Source: Lachnospiraceae bacterium UBA5902
GTDB lineage: Bacteria > Bacillota > Clostridia > Lachnospirales > Lachnospiraceae
DNA length: 24,087 bases
Reading direction: 5' to 3'
Assembly: GCA_002431865.1 (NCBI GenBank)
Contig: DJEI01000084.1
Location: 1-24,087, forward strand
In this document: one piece after another, positions 1 through 6,389 of the stretch
Layout of the letters: every line of letters begins with the position of its first letter
Numbering within the stretch: position 1 is the first letter of the stretch
Notes under the pieces: generated by a model
Databases searched by the model: none
What the model saw: only the letters and a program-made list of their open reading frames with translations
Told to the model about the DNA's origin: nothing
Position numbers and translations under genes: made by a program

Positions 1-41
1 GTAATAGCTTCAATTTTTGCATTTTGTGTGTTAGACTTCAT
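1..41 (-). CDS. N-terminus of a possible IS110-family transposase (cut by window edge)
   Basis: An ATG at position 41 reading leftwards gives MKSNTQNAKIEAI before the window ends. It is preceded by a good ribosome binding site (GAGAGG, 8 bases before ATG) and a TATAAT-type -10 further upstream, so it is probably a real gene start. The short N-terminus with N-A-K-I-x-x-I-T resembles, from memory, the leader that precedes the DEDD catalytic domain of IS110-family transposases in Lachnospiraceae. Only 13 codons are visible, so the family call is an inference. The hairpin over its ribosome binding site fits a mobile-element gene. It could instead be any short-leader protein. Confidence 0.35.
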   Translation of the reverse strand, partial: MKSNTQNAKIEAI

Positions 42-47
42 TGTAGA

Positions 48-112
48 TACCTCTCTGTATAATAAGATTTTTACTAACCTGCCAGTCAGTAGTCTTATTG
101 TACTCTGAGGTA
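48..112 (-). promoter_or_regulatory. Stem-loop covering the ribosome binding site of the gene at 1-41
   Basis: Positions 48-67 and 93-112 form an imperfect 20-bp inverted repeat (TACCTC and AATAAGA blocks pair exactly, 16 of 20 positions overall). In the minus-strand mRNA the GAGAGG Shine-Dalgarno sequence lies inside the downstream arm, so folding would hide it. Such structures are known in insertion sequences, where they block translation of transcripts entering from outside. That role is inferred here. Confidence 0.5.
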
Positions 113-139
113 TTTTCAATTTTCAACATCCACATTTTT

Positions 140-168
140 ATTATACAGGAAGCTCCCTTCTCTTAAAA
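140..168 (-). promoter_or_regulatory. Putative sigma-A promoter for the gene at 1-41
   Basis: On the minus strand a perfect -10 TATAAT (140-145) lies 17 bases from a weak -35 TTTTAA (163-168). The transcript would start near 133, upstream of the hairpin at 48-112, so a transcript from this promoter would contain the hairpin. The rest of 170-287 shows no gene on either strand. Confidence 0.35.
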
Positions 169-287
169 TAGCATATACTTTTTGGATTTCATGAATTACT
201 CTATCGTGAATTGATTTCATTGTCTACATGCAGACAACTGACATGCATAAAATGGATGCCAAGATGCATGATGATCCCGATTTTCAA

Positions 288-329
288 CAAAAAACGAAAG
301 CAGTACAAACCTTTTCTGATTTGTACTGC
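288..329 (-). terminator. Intrinsic terminator after the acetyltransferase gene
   Basis: A perfect 10-bp stem, GCAGTACAAA (300-309) and TTTGTACTGC (320-329), is followed on the minus strand by a T-rich run (TTTCGTTTTTT, 288-299). It sits 12 bases after the acetyltransferase stop codon and closes the tetR-acetyltransferase transcript. Confidence 0.88.
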
Positions 330-340
330 TGACATTCATA

Positions 341-964
341 TTAAAAAATTTGTCCCGGCAATTTCTTTTTCTCTTTATATGGGAACTGCTTGTCAAATTC
401 TTCGGCTTCCTGCTCATCCACCAGATACCCTTCCGGTGTTGCATACTCTCCTGTAATTCCATCCAGATACCCCGGTATCAGCTCCTTACACAGGAAGAAG
501 GATGCATCTTCCCCCTCTGGCAACCCATGATAACGAATGCCATACTCGCTTGCCTGCCTAAAACCACTCTTTCCATAGAAATCAATATTTCCTTCAAAGC
601 ATAATGCTCCGCAGCCAAGTTCTGCTGCCTTCTCTAATGAGTAATCAAGCAGGATTTTTCCATATCCTTTTCGCTTATATTCATTCCTGATACAGATTGG
701 TCCCATCGTCATAATGGGAATGCTTCTTCCGTCATCGGCTGTGATTGCCGTTCTTACAAATATGTTCTGCCCAATAAGTTCTCCATCCTGATACATAACA
801 AAATCAAGTTCCGGTACAAATGCCGGATTATTTCGGAGCTGGTTAAGAACATAATGTTCCAGACATCCCGGCCGATACACATTCCAGAAGCTGTCTCTGA
901 CCAGATTTTCTACTTTGCGATATTCACTTTTTTCTTCCAAACGAATTATTATATTATTCTTCAT
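341..964 (-). CDS. GNAT-family N-acetyltransferase
   Basis: A 207-residue cytosolic protein with the GNAT acetyl-CoA-binding signature: beta-strand 4 GPICIRNEY followed by the pyrophosphate loop YKRKGYGK (residues about 96-103) and helix LLDYSLEKAAELG. GNAT enzymes transfer an acetyl group from acetyl-CoA to an amine; the substrate cannot be read from the sequence. A C-terminal tail beyond the core (about 155-207) is rich in Glu and Lys. The gene begins 16 bases after the stop of the upstream tetR gene and shares its promoter, so it is probably controlled by that repressor, as in small drug-resistance or metabolite-modification units. It ends at a strong terminator. Confidence 0.88.
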   Translation of the reverse strand: MKNNIIIRLEEKSEYRKVENLVRDSFWNVYRPGCLEHYVLNQLRNNPAFVPELDFVMYQDGELIGQNIFVRTAITADDGRSIPIMTMGPICIRNEYKRKGYGKILLDYSLEKAAELGCGALCFEGNIDFYGKSGFRQASEYGIRYHGLPEGEDASFFLCKELIPGYLDGITGEYATPEGYLVDEQEAEEFDKQFPYKEKKKLPGQIF

Positions 965-980
965 GATTGATCTCTCCTTT

Positions 981-1568
981 TCAAAATTCCTGCACCATAT
1001 GGTTCAATGCTTGTTCAAATTTCCCTTTTACCTGTTCCTTATCTTCTGCGCCATCATAAACACTGTAATAGAAATACATCATTGCATAAAGCCGGACCGC
1101 TTTCTCTGCTGGATCTGCAATTCCCATGCTTTCAAACAAATCTTTCACATAGAATGCAGGTCCCGCTGCCAGATACTGCTGATATAATTTCTGCATTTCT
1201 TCACTGCGAAACTGTTCGATTGTCAGCATCTTCCGAAATGATGATGCGAAATCATCCTCTGTCCAGTATTCAAACATAGACTTGCTATATTTCTCAAAGT
1301 CATCCAGAGACACAGTCTCATACGTTTCAGGTATCTTTTCTTTCTCGTCTTCAGGCATATTATACTCCGACGCCTGATCACTATCCTGCTGTTCCATCCG
1401 CTTTACAATACAATCAAAAATATCTCTTTTGCTCTTATAATGGCGGTACAATGCGCCTTTCGTCATCTCAAGTTCTCCTGCGATCTGGCTGACCGAGACA
1501 GCCTCATAACCATCTCTTGCAAACAGATGCAATGCCACAATTAATATTTCTTCTTTTCTATTTCTCAC
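981..1568 (-). CDS. TetR/AcrR-family transcriptional repressor
   Basis: A 195-residue protein with an N-terminal TetR DNA-binding domain: helix-turn-helix around residues 22-45, with the typical TKGALYRHYKSKRDIF recognition helix. The C-terminal ligand domain is acidic and aromatic (FEYWTEDDFASSF, YAMMYFYYSVYDG). The start is a GTG at 1568, preceded by GGAGG at 8 bases. Its promoter carries two operator-like palindromes, a layout expected for autorepression. The acetyltransferase gene follows 16 bases downstream and is probably co-repressed. The inducing ligand is unknown. Confidence 0.92.
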   Translation of the reverse strand: MRNRKEEILIVALHLFARDGYEAVSVSQIAGELEMTKGALYRHYKSKRDIFDCIVKRMEQQDSDQASEYNMPEDEKEKIPETYETVSLDDFEKYSKSMFEYWTEDDFASSFRKMLTIEQFRSEEMQKLYQQYLAAGPAFYVKDLFESMGIADPAEKAVRLYAMMYFYYSVYDGAEDKEQVKGKFEQALNHMVQEF

Positions 1569-1587
1569 TCCAATATCCTCCGCGCAA

Positions 1588-1641
1588 AAATAAACGACCG
1601 TTTACATTTTTCATTTTAGTAAACGGTCGTTTATTTGTCAA
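1588..1641 (-). promoter_or_regulatory. Promoter with two TetR operators for tetR-acetyltransferase
   Basis: A consensus promoter on the minus strand: -35 TTGACA (1636-1641), 17-bp spacer, -10 TAAAAT (1613-1618). A perfect 18-bp inverted repeat spans it, AAATAAACGACCGTTTAC (1588-1605) and its complement (1619-1636). Each arm is itself a near-palindrome around TAAACG-RY-CGTTTA, so there are two operator half-units: one fills the spacer, the other covers the transcription start. Repressor binding would block both polymerase binding and escape. Assignment to the adjacent TetR is inferred from position. Confidence 0.85.
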
Positions 1642-1655
1642 GAATTTATTTCAAA

Positions 1656-2459
1656 TTACTTTTTCTCCATCACGCAGATTTTATTTGAAAAATTCCGCAC
1701 AGCAGGAATCTTCCCAAGCACCTTGTAAATCGGCATCAATACTTTCATCCCCTCAACCAGACTGACATCGCGCTTATTCTTAAAACGCGGAATCACCTGT
1801 TCCAATGCCGCACCATGTTTCACGCCCCATGAAAACTTCGCTGCGCTCTTCTCGATGGATTTCTCCTTGATGTGCTTTACTACAAACGGTGACATCGTCT
1901 CTACAAGCACGACTGCTTTCGGGAACCGCTTGTCAAGAATATCGAACATCTGCTTGACATCCGCCTCAGACAGATACATCGTCAAGCCCTCAATGATCAC
2001 CAGCACCGGCTCGCCGTGATATTCGATGTCATCCATATAGCTTGCGTCCATTGCAGACTTCGCAATCTGAAAGATCGGTCCCTGCTCCTCGAAGAAACGG
2101 CTCCGGATCTCCATTGTCTCCGGCAGATCAATGTTATACCAGCGGTCGTATTTTCCCTCCATCCGATAGCAGCGCGTATCCATACCGCATGCAATGTTCA
2201 GGACAACAGCATGTGGATAATGAGACAGAAAATCTCCGACCAGCTTATCAAGCACGATCGTCCGCGCGATTACACCCAAGCTCATCGCCTTGTCACTTTC
2301 CGCCTTGGAGAAATCATAATCCAGCCGGGATACAACCTCGATTGCCCGCTCATCGTAGATATGATGATCCGGTTTCTTCGACTCCTGTGCTCTCGCATAT
2401 AATGTCTGCAGCATTGTCTCCGGAACTCCCTGTACCTGTACTTTTGTTTTTTCGTTCAT
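1656..2459 (-). CDS. Class I SAM-dependent methyltransferase, LCMT/PPM1-like family
   Basis: A 267-residue protein from the ATG at 2459, chosen because a GCGAGG ribosome binding site lies 7 bases upstream; a longer frame to 2540 has no such site and overlaps the operator. The SAM motif I reads VLNIACGMDTRCYRM (about residues 86-100), followed by the acidic WYNIDLPE motif II (107-114) and EGLTMYL (157-163), the pattern of the leucine carboxyl methyltransferase (LCM) family of bacterial O-methyltransferases. Bacterial members methylate carboxyl or hydroxyl groups of small molecules; the substrate here is unknown. The gene lies between two tetR genes and has its own palindromic operator upstream. 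Confidence 0.88.
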   Translation of the reverse strand: MNEKTKVQVQGVPETMLQTLYARAQESKKPDHHIYDERAIEVVSRLDYDFSKAESDKAMSLGVIARTIVLDKLVGDFLSHYPHAVVLNIACGMDTRCYRMEGKYDRWYNIDLPETMEIRSRFFEEQGPIFQIAKSAMDASYMDDIEYHGEPVLVIIEGLTMYLSEADVKQMFDILDKRFPKAVVLVETMSPFVVKHIKEKSIEKSAAKFSWGVKHGAALEQVIPRFKNKRDVSLVEGMKVLMPIYKVLGKIPAVRNFSNKICVMEKK

Positions 2460-2537
2460 GTGATTGCCTCGCTTCCTTTTATTCCTTTTATTAGTCTTGC
2501 TTCTACCTGATTCTGGTAAGCTTTTATTGTTTCTCGA

Positions 2538-2563
2538 CATAACAGTTGTTATAATTTGTTATG
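2538..2563 (-). promoter_or_regulatory. Operator and probable promoter region of the methyltransferase gene
   Basis: CATAAC-AGTT-GTTATA (2538-2553) matches the CATAAC-N4-GTTATG palindrome found in the promoter of the tetR at 3182; a further GTTATG half-site lies at 2558-2563. On the minus strand the sequence also offers a TATAAC -10 but no convincing -35, which is typical of a regulated promoter. The same regulator may bind both sites. Confidence 0.5.
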
Positions 2564-2566
2564 TTG

Positions 2567-2606
2567 TAAAAAATGAGCTCCACAGCGGTCAGCTGTGAAG
2601 CTCATT
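2567..2606 (-). terminator. Intrinsic terminator overlapping the end of tetR
   Basis: A 15-bp stem with one C-A mismatch (2572-2586 with 2592-2606), a 5-base loop and a run of Ts on the minus strand. The upstream arm contains the last codons (Glu-Leu-His-Ser) and the stop codon lies in the loop region, so the gene and its terminator overlap. Confidence 0.85.
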
Positions 2607-3182
2607 TAAGTCCTGTATTAATTTTTCAGTTCCACCGGCGGCATAAATGCCGATTTTCTCGGTCAAATATAAACTATGTTCCATATCATAATTTCCTTTC
2701 AATATCTCCAGACATCCATCCAGCCGAACCTTCGCCAGTATCGAAATGAGCGACGGATCTGGCGGTTCCAGCATCCTGCTCTCGTAAAACGTCTCGATTG
2801 ACTGCTCCATCATCGACTCGATCACCGTCCGGTACTGCTCATAGCAGCTTCCCTGCACCTTCTCCATCACGAGAATCGCTTCGCGCCGATGTTCGAGCAC
2901 AAACCGCATCATCTGCACATCCAACTGCGCCCCATTCTCCGGTTCTTGCAGTTCCTGCTGCATCAATGTCTTCTGCAACAGCTCATACTGTTTCATCAGC
3001 GGCTCTAAGATTGCCCGAAGCAATGCTTCCTTATTCTCAAAATGGAAATACATCGCGCCTGTCGTGACGCCCGCACGTCGGCATATCGTACGAAGGCTCG
3101 CTTTCGCGTAACCATTCTCATAGAATTCCTCCAGCGCCGCCTGCTTGATCTTTTCGATTGTCTGTTGTTTTTCATTCACCAT
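2589..3182 (-). CDS. TetR/AcrR-family repressor, probably translated from a leaderless mRNA
   Basis: From the ATG at 3182 this is a 197-residue protein. The TetR helix-turn-helix is at about residues 27-50 (ASLRTICRRAGVTTGAMYFHFENKEAL); the rest is a helical ligand-binding domain. No Shine-Dalgarno sequence precedes this ATG, and the promoter -10 ends only 11 bases before it, so the mRNA should begin within a few bases of the start codon. The longer frame to 3269 adds 29 residues of non-family sequence, also lacks a ribosome binding site, and overlaps the upstream gene. Two palindromes in the promoter suggest autoregulation. Confidence 0.88.
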   Translation of the reverse strand: MVNEKQQTIEKIKQAALEEFYENGYAKASLRTICRRAGVTTGAMYFHFENKEALLRAILEPLMKQYELLQKTLMQQELQEPENGAQLDVQMMRFVLEHRREAILVMEKVQGSCYEQYRTVIESMMEQSIETFYESRMLEPPDPSLISILAKVRLDGCLEILKGNYDMEHSLYLTEKIGIYAAGGTEKLIQDLNELHS

Positions 3183-3221
3183 AACACTCGTTATGTTAGT
3201 CCGTTCTAACTTGTATGTCAA
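3180..3221 (-). promoter_or_regulatory. tetR promoter with two overlapping palindromic operators
   Basis: Minus-strand promoter: -35 TTGACA (3216-3221), 17-bp spacer, -10 TAACAT (3193-3198). The spacer carries GTTAG-TCCGTT-CTAAC (3195-3210). A second perfect palindrome, CATAAC-N4-GTTATG (3180-3195), covers the start site and the ATG. The first palindrome recurs at 3900-3915 and the second at 2538-2553, which ties the flanking genes into one small regulon. Binding by the adjacent TetR is inferred. Confidence 0.8.
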
Positions 3222-3231
3222 GTCTGTTTTT

Positions 3232-3828
3232 TCAATCCGGATATTTGACCAGATCATATAATTTTCCATATTTGCCTAAATCACGTACACCGTCAAGTTG
3301 CATGCCGAGGTGCATGTATTTGTCGCATTTCGACTTCGCATCTGTCTCCAAAAGCACCGGAACCTGCAGCCGGTTGCCTTCTGCGTAGGCAAGCTCCATC
3401 ACTTTCCGCATATATCCCTGCCCCTGATATTGTTCCGGTACACAGACCATGCCGACAAATATATAAGGTTTCTTCTCCTTTTTCATCCGATCCTGCAGCG
3501 ACGTTCCACCCTTGAAAACTGCCTGTCCCATCCGGATCAATTCTTTCAGGCTCATCGAATGAAACAATGCTTTTACAAGTTGCATGCTTGCTCCAAGTTT
3601 CAACTTCTGTCCCGGCGCCTTATAAGCGATATAACCCTCGCCCCGCTCGCTTATCGTGTAGAGCATGCCTCCTTCAAATGCCATCCGCACATACCCAGAA
3701 ATATACGTTGCGACTGCATCCTTGCTGCGGTAAAATGCGCCCATGCCGACTTCTTCTCCATAATCATAATATCCAAACGCATGCCCGATCTGCTCTGCTA
3801 CCTGCGCATCTAACTTTGTTACCTTCAT
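3232..3828 (-). CDS. GNAT-like N-acetyltransferase
   Basis: A 198-residue protein whose C-terminal half has the GNAT core: strand FVGMVCVPEQ, then the acetyl-CoA loop YQGQGYMRKVMELAY (about residues 134-148) and strand VPVLLETDAKSK. The N-terminal half (YISGYVRMAFEGGMLYTISERGEGYIAY) is a degenerate acceptor-site region. The start has a strong GGGGAG 7 bases upstream. It lies directly upstream of the tetR gene (50 bases between its stop and the tetR ATG), and its upstream region carries the same GTTAG-N6-CTAAC operator as tetR. The substrate is unknown. Confidence 0.85.
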   Translation of the reverse strand: MKVTKLDAQVAEQIGHAFGYYDYGEEVGMGAFYRSKDAVATYISGYVRMAFEGGMLYTISERGEGYIAYKAPGQKLKLGASMQLVKALFHSMSLKELIRMGQAVFKGGTSLQDRMKKEKKPYIFVGMVCVPEQYQGQGYMRKVMELAYAEGNRLQVPVLLETDAKSKCDKYMHLGMQLDGVRDLGKYGKLYDLVKYPD

Positions 3829-3899
3829 GATTCTTCTCCCCTTCTTTTTTCTGATATACTACTTTTGTTTTCATCCGTCTGGTGAGTTCAATTTTGTAG

Positions 3900-3915
3900 G
3901 TTAGTTTATTCTAAC
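3900..3915. promoter_or_regulatory. Second GTTAG-N6-CTAAC operator, upstream of the acetyltransferase
   Basis: GTTAG-TTTATT-CTAAC has the same arms and spacing as the palindrome in the tetR promoter at 3195-3210. It lies 72 bases upstream of the acetyltransferase ATG on the opposite side from any other gene, so it probably controls that gene's promoter. No clear -35/-10 pair was found here. Confidence 0.6.
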
Positions 3916-3999
3916 TAATTCTATCATAACCTTATAGAAAAAGGAATACTTTTGTACATACCTGACAAAAACTATCAAAAATTATGATTACCGGTTAAG

Positions 4000-4262
4000 T
4001 TAAAACCGAATAGCTGACATCTGCTCACAGAACATCTCCCCAAACTGCTCTACGTACATCAGTTTGCGGAACATTTCCTCAAACTGTTCCAAGCTTGCCG
4101 GTCCAGGGTTACCCGGTGCACATGCATCCACAGCAGCATCCGGGATATCGTTCGGATCTACACATACAAATTTACGCTTCTTCGTCGGTGCAACATCATC
4201 CAGAGAACGAACATCTGCGAATTCAGGATTGTTGATAATTGTGGTAATTTTATGGGTGGATT
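4000..4262 (-). pseudogene. C-terminal remnant of an unidentified protein
   Basis: The minus strand is open from just inside a TAG at 4263-4265 to a TAA at 4000-4002, about 86 codons, and reads like real protein (KITTIINNPEFADVRSLDDV ... PASLEQFEEMFRKL ... EQFGEMFCEQMSAIRF). There is no start codon or ribosome binding site at its front; the first ATG is deep inside. It therefore looks like the 3' end of a gene whose 5' part was deleted or replaced near 4250. I do not recognise the family. It marks the left edge of a region of broken genes. Confidence 0.5.
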
Positions 4263-4329
4263 GCTATGTATGGCAGCACACCTTTTTAAGAATCTTCGGG
4301 AAAATATAAGTGCATGTATGAATTGCGCA

Positions 4330-4338
4330 TGGTATAAT
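4330..4338 (+). promoter_or_regulatory. Orphan extended -10 promoter
   Basis: TGG-TATAAT forms a perfect extended -10 on the plus strand without a recognisable -35. A 15-codon frame with a GCAGGAG site follows (ATG at 4376, peptide MIIGNFTRCKRLLTR, stop at 4421-4423). It may be the start of a broken gene or a leader for the XRE gene at 4499. The rest of 4265-4498 holds no other gene; TTGACA (4411-4416) and TGTCAA (4432-4437) form a small inverted repeat. Confidence 0.35.
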
Positions 4339-4498
4339 GGGAGAAACAGGTGGTATGCAGGAGATTGATAACATATGATTATTGGGAATTTCACGAGATG
4401 TAAAAGACTTTTGACACGCTAAAAACCTTGATGTCAACGCTCTTTGATAGCGAAAATATAACTTTTTGATTAGTATAAGTATGCTAGGAGGTGAAGAG

Positions 4499-4975
4499 AT
4501 GGAACTCGGGAAACAAATTAAAAAACATCGTCAGGAAGTACAATTATCTCAAGAGGAGTTAGCCGAGCGAGTTTATGTTTCAAGGCAAACAATATCAAAT
4601 TGGGAAAATGATAAAAGCTATCCAGATGTGAACAGTTTGGTATTACTGAGTGAAACCTTTCAAATTTCTCTTGACAATTTAATCAAAGGAGATATTGAAG
4701 TTATGAAAGATGTAATTCAAAAAGAAGAAATTGAAAAAATGAACCGCTATGGAGGAATCTACACTATAATGTTGATCACCACTGCTGTTTCAGCGGTTCC
4801 GTTATTCATGTTACTTGGTGTTTGGGCACTCATTCCTTGGGGTATTATCTGGGGAATCTCAATGTATTTCGCTTTTATGCTTGAAAAAATTAAAAAAGAC
4901 AATGATGTTCAAACGTATAAAGAAATTGTTGCATTTTCTGAGGGGCAACTACTTGATGATATACAAAAACAGTGA
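4499..4975 (+). CDS. XRE-family regulator with membrane segments, truncated by an in-frame TGA
   Basis: The N-terminal 62 residues are a Cro/C1-type helix-turn-helix (LSQEELAERVYVSRQTISNWENDKSYPDVNSLVLLSE; the key VSRQTISNWE at about 27-36), the form common in Firmicute membrane-linked regulators. Two hydrophobic segments follow (about 86-106 and 107-127), then a short helix ending IQKQ. The start at 4499 is set by AGGAGG 8 bases upstream. The TGA at 4973 is followed in the same frame by 36 more sense codons with a third hydrophobic segment, so the gene seems to have suffered a nonsense mutation. The first 158 residues would still form a DNA-binding membrane protein. Confidence 0.82.
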   Translation: MELGKQIKKHRQEVQLSQEELAERVYVSRQTISNWENDKSYPDVNSLVLLSETFQISLDNLIKGDIEVMKDVIQKEEIEKMNRYGGIYTIMLITTAVSAVPLFMLLGVWALIPWGIIWGISMYFAFMLEKIKKDNDVQTYKEIVAFSEGQLLDDIQKQ

Positions 4976-5086
4976 GAAATAGGTAAACGTCCATATCAAA
5001 AGATTCTTTTAGTTATAGGTAGTGGACTGATAACTTTTACTGTTTGTGTATTAATCGGGGTTCTGATGCATGTCTTTTTGAACTAA
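4976..5086 (+). pseudogene. Cut-off C-terminus of the XRE membrane regulator
   Basis: In frame with the preceding gene after its TGA: EIGKRPYQKILLVIGSG then a hydrophobic run ending LMHVFLN and TAA at 5084-5086. It has no start codon or ribosome binding site of its own. The charged loop plus a single membrane helix is what would complete a three-helix membrane domain of about 195 residues in total. Confidence 0.65.
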
Positions 5087-5249
5087 TAGTGTTTGAATGC
5101 TTATTTCGAGTTTGAGCCTTTGTCGCCAGCAGACCTAACAGCGTATTTTACAGTGACAAATGTAAAAACCGGTATAATGTGTATAAGAGCCGGGCTAAGG
5201 ATAAAGACAACGCTAACTAATTCACCTGCTATAAGAAAGAAGGCTGATT

Positions 5250-5579
5250 ATGAATACAGATATTACAAAACAAATGGAAATGGTGCTGTACAGAACCGAA
5301 GATGATAACGTAACGGTCAGTGCCTTGATAAAAGACGAAACGATATGGCTGACACAAAAAGCCATGGCTGAATTGTTTGGTATTGACAAGTCGGGCATCA
5401 GCCGCCATTTAGCAAAGATTTTTGAAACTGGTGAGCTGGATGAGGAAGTGGTTGTTGCAAAAATTGCAACGACCACTCAGCACGGAGCAATGCAGGATAA
5501 AACGCAGAATATGGCAACAGATAACACATATAAGAAAAGGAGTTATCTGAGACAGTCAACCAGACTGTCCCAGAAATAG
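5250..5579 (+). pseudogene. N-terminal fragment of a RhuM-family protein
   Basis: The first about 75 residues match the conserved N-terminus of the RhuM (COG3943) family: VLYRTEDDNVTVSALIKDETIWLTQ, MAELFGIDKSGISRHLAKIF, GELDEEVVVAKIATTTQHGA. Full RhuM proteins run to roughly 330 residues; here the match stops after GAMQDKTQ and the remaining about 30 residues are unrelated, ending at 5579. A GAAGG ribosome binding site precedes the ATG by 6 bases, so the fragment may still be translated. RhuM genes are often found in genomic islands and near restriction systems, which suits this scar. Upstream, a TATAAT at 5173-5178 could serve as -10, but without a good -35. Confidence 0.75.
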
Positions 5580-5593
5580 CCGTGTGGCAAATA

Positions 5594-5636
5594 AGATGTC
5601 ATATGCATATCGTATAGTATCTATCATATGACATCT
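5594..5636. terminator. Long stem-loop between convergent genes
   Basis: A perfect 12-bp inverted repeat, AGATGTCATATG (5594-5605) and CATATGACATCT (5625-5636), with a 19-base loop. It lies between the plus-strand RhuM fragment and the minus-strand LOG gene and could end transcripts from both sides. T-runs are weak on both strands, so terminator activity is only probable. Confidence 0.5.
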
Positions 5637-5656
5637 TTATAGCCTGACTCAACATA

Positions 5657-6193
5657 TCATTCTCTGTTTATTATCTGCTTGATTTTCTCCAAAGAATCCG
5701 CAAAATAAATGCCCTGCTGCCGCTCTGGTGTCGAGAGTCCCATCTCGATCATATGTGCAAGCAGTGCTTTCAAGCTATCATAATATCCGTTCAGATTATA
5801 CAGGATGCACGGCGCGTCCAACTGCTTCAACGACACCTTTGACATCACTTCCGCAATCTCTTCAAGCGTTCCTGTTCCTCCCGGAAATGCAATAAATGCA
5901 TCCCCCAGTTCGATCATCTTCGTTTTCCGCTCTGTCATATCCTTTGTGACGATAAGTTCTGTCAAGCCGTCATATTGCAGCTCCGCATCCATGAAAAATT
6001 CCGGTTCCACACCTGTCACTGCACCACCAGCCTGCAGGACACTCTCTGCAATTTCTCCCATCAGTCCGGATTTTGAGCCGCCGAATACCAGCGCATTTCC
6101 GCTTGCACCGATCCACGTTCCAAGCTTCCGCACTGCCTGCTTCAGACTCGGATCCTTTCCTTCGAAGGCTCCTAAATATACTGTGATGTTCAT
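5657..6193 (-). CDS. LOG-family (TIGR00730) nucleoside-5'-monophosphate phosphoribohydrolase
   Basis: A 178-residue Rossmann-fold protein with both LOG signatures: the substrate loop FGGSKSGLMG (about 37-46) and the diagnostic PGGTGTLEE (104-112). The catalytic Arg/Lys region is MTERKTKM (87-94). LOG enzymes split the N-glycosidic bond of nucleoside monophosphates to release a base and ribose-5-phosphate; in plants the base is a cytokinin, in bacteria the physiological substrate is mostly unknown. The length is normal for the family. GCGAGG lies 7 bases before the ATG. It is a single-gene unit with its own promoter. Confidence 0.92.
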   Translation of the reverse strand: MNITVYLGAFEGKDPSLKQAVRKLGTWIGASGNALVFGGSKSGLMGEIAESVLQAGGAVTGVEPEFFMDAELQYDGLTELIVTKDMTERKTKMIELGDAFIAFPGGTGTLEEIAEVMSKVSLKQLDAPCILYNLNGYYDSLKALLAHMIEMGLSTPERQQGIYFADSLEKIKQIINRE

Positions 6194-6240
6194 ATTTTTC
6201 CTCGCTTCTATGTTAGATTCTGAATCATATATTGATATAA

Positions 6241-6269
6241 ATTATAACATCCGGATTTTTCATTTACAA
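6241..6269 (-). promoter_or_regulatory. Promoter of the LOG gene
   Basis: Minus strand: -35 TTGTAA (6264-6269), 17-bp spacer, -10 TATAAT (6241-6246). The predicted start is about 40 bases upstream of the LOG ATG. Confidence 0.72.
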
Positions 6270-6389
6270 TTCCATTCCAAGATTTCTGGTTCTGACAATT
6301 CCTGAATTTCTGATCCCGGCAATATTCTGATTTTCCCTTATCAATTACCATATTTCCGCCTTGGGCTTTTTCAACCACATTTTCGTCCG

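Noticed and set aside
2016..2494. Plus-strand open frames opposite the methyltransferase gene
   Set aside because: They mirror a well-supported minus-strand gene, lack ribosome binding sites and have no recognisable domain; the same holds for the other antisense frames over the trp, glpK, nth and ABC-F genes.
4973..4975. TGA in the XRE gene read as selenocysteine
   Set aside because: The position is in a charged linker between membrane helices, not a redox site, and no SECIS-like hairpin was apparent just after the codon; a nonsense mutation is simpler.
5093..5305. A 70-codon frame before the RhuM fragment
   Set aside because: It overlaps the RhuM start, spans its likely promoter, has no ribosome binding site, and its translation has no recognisable pattern.
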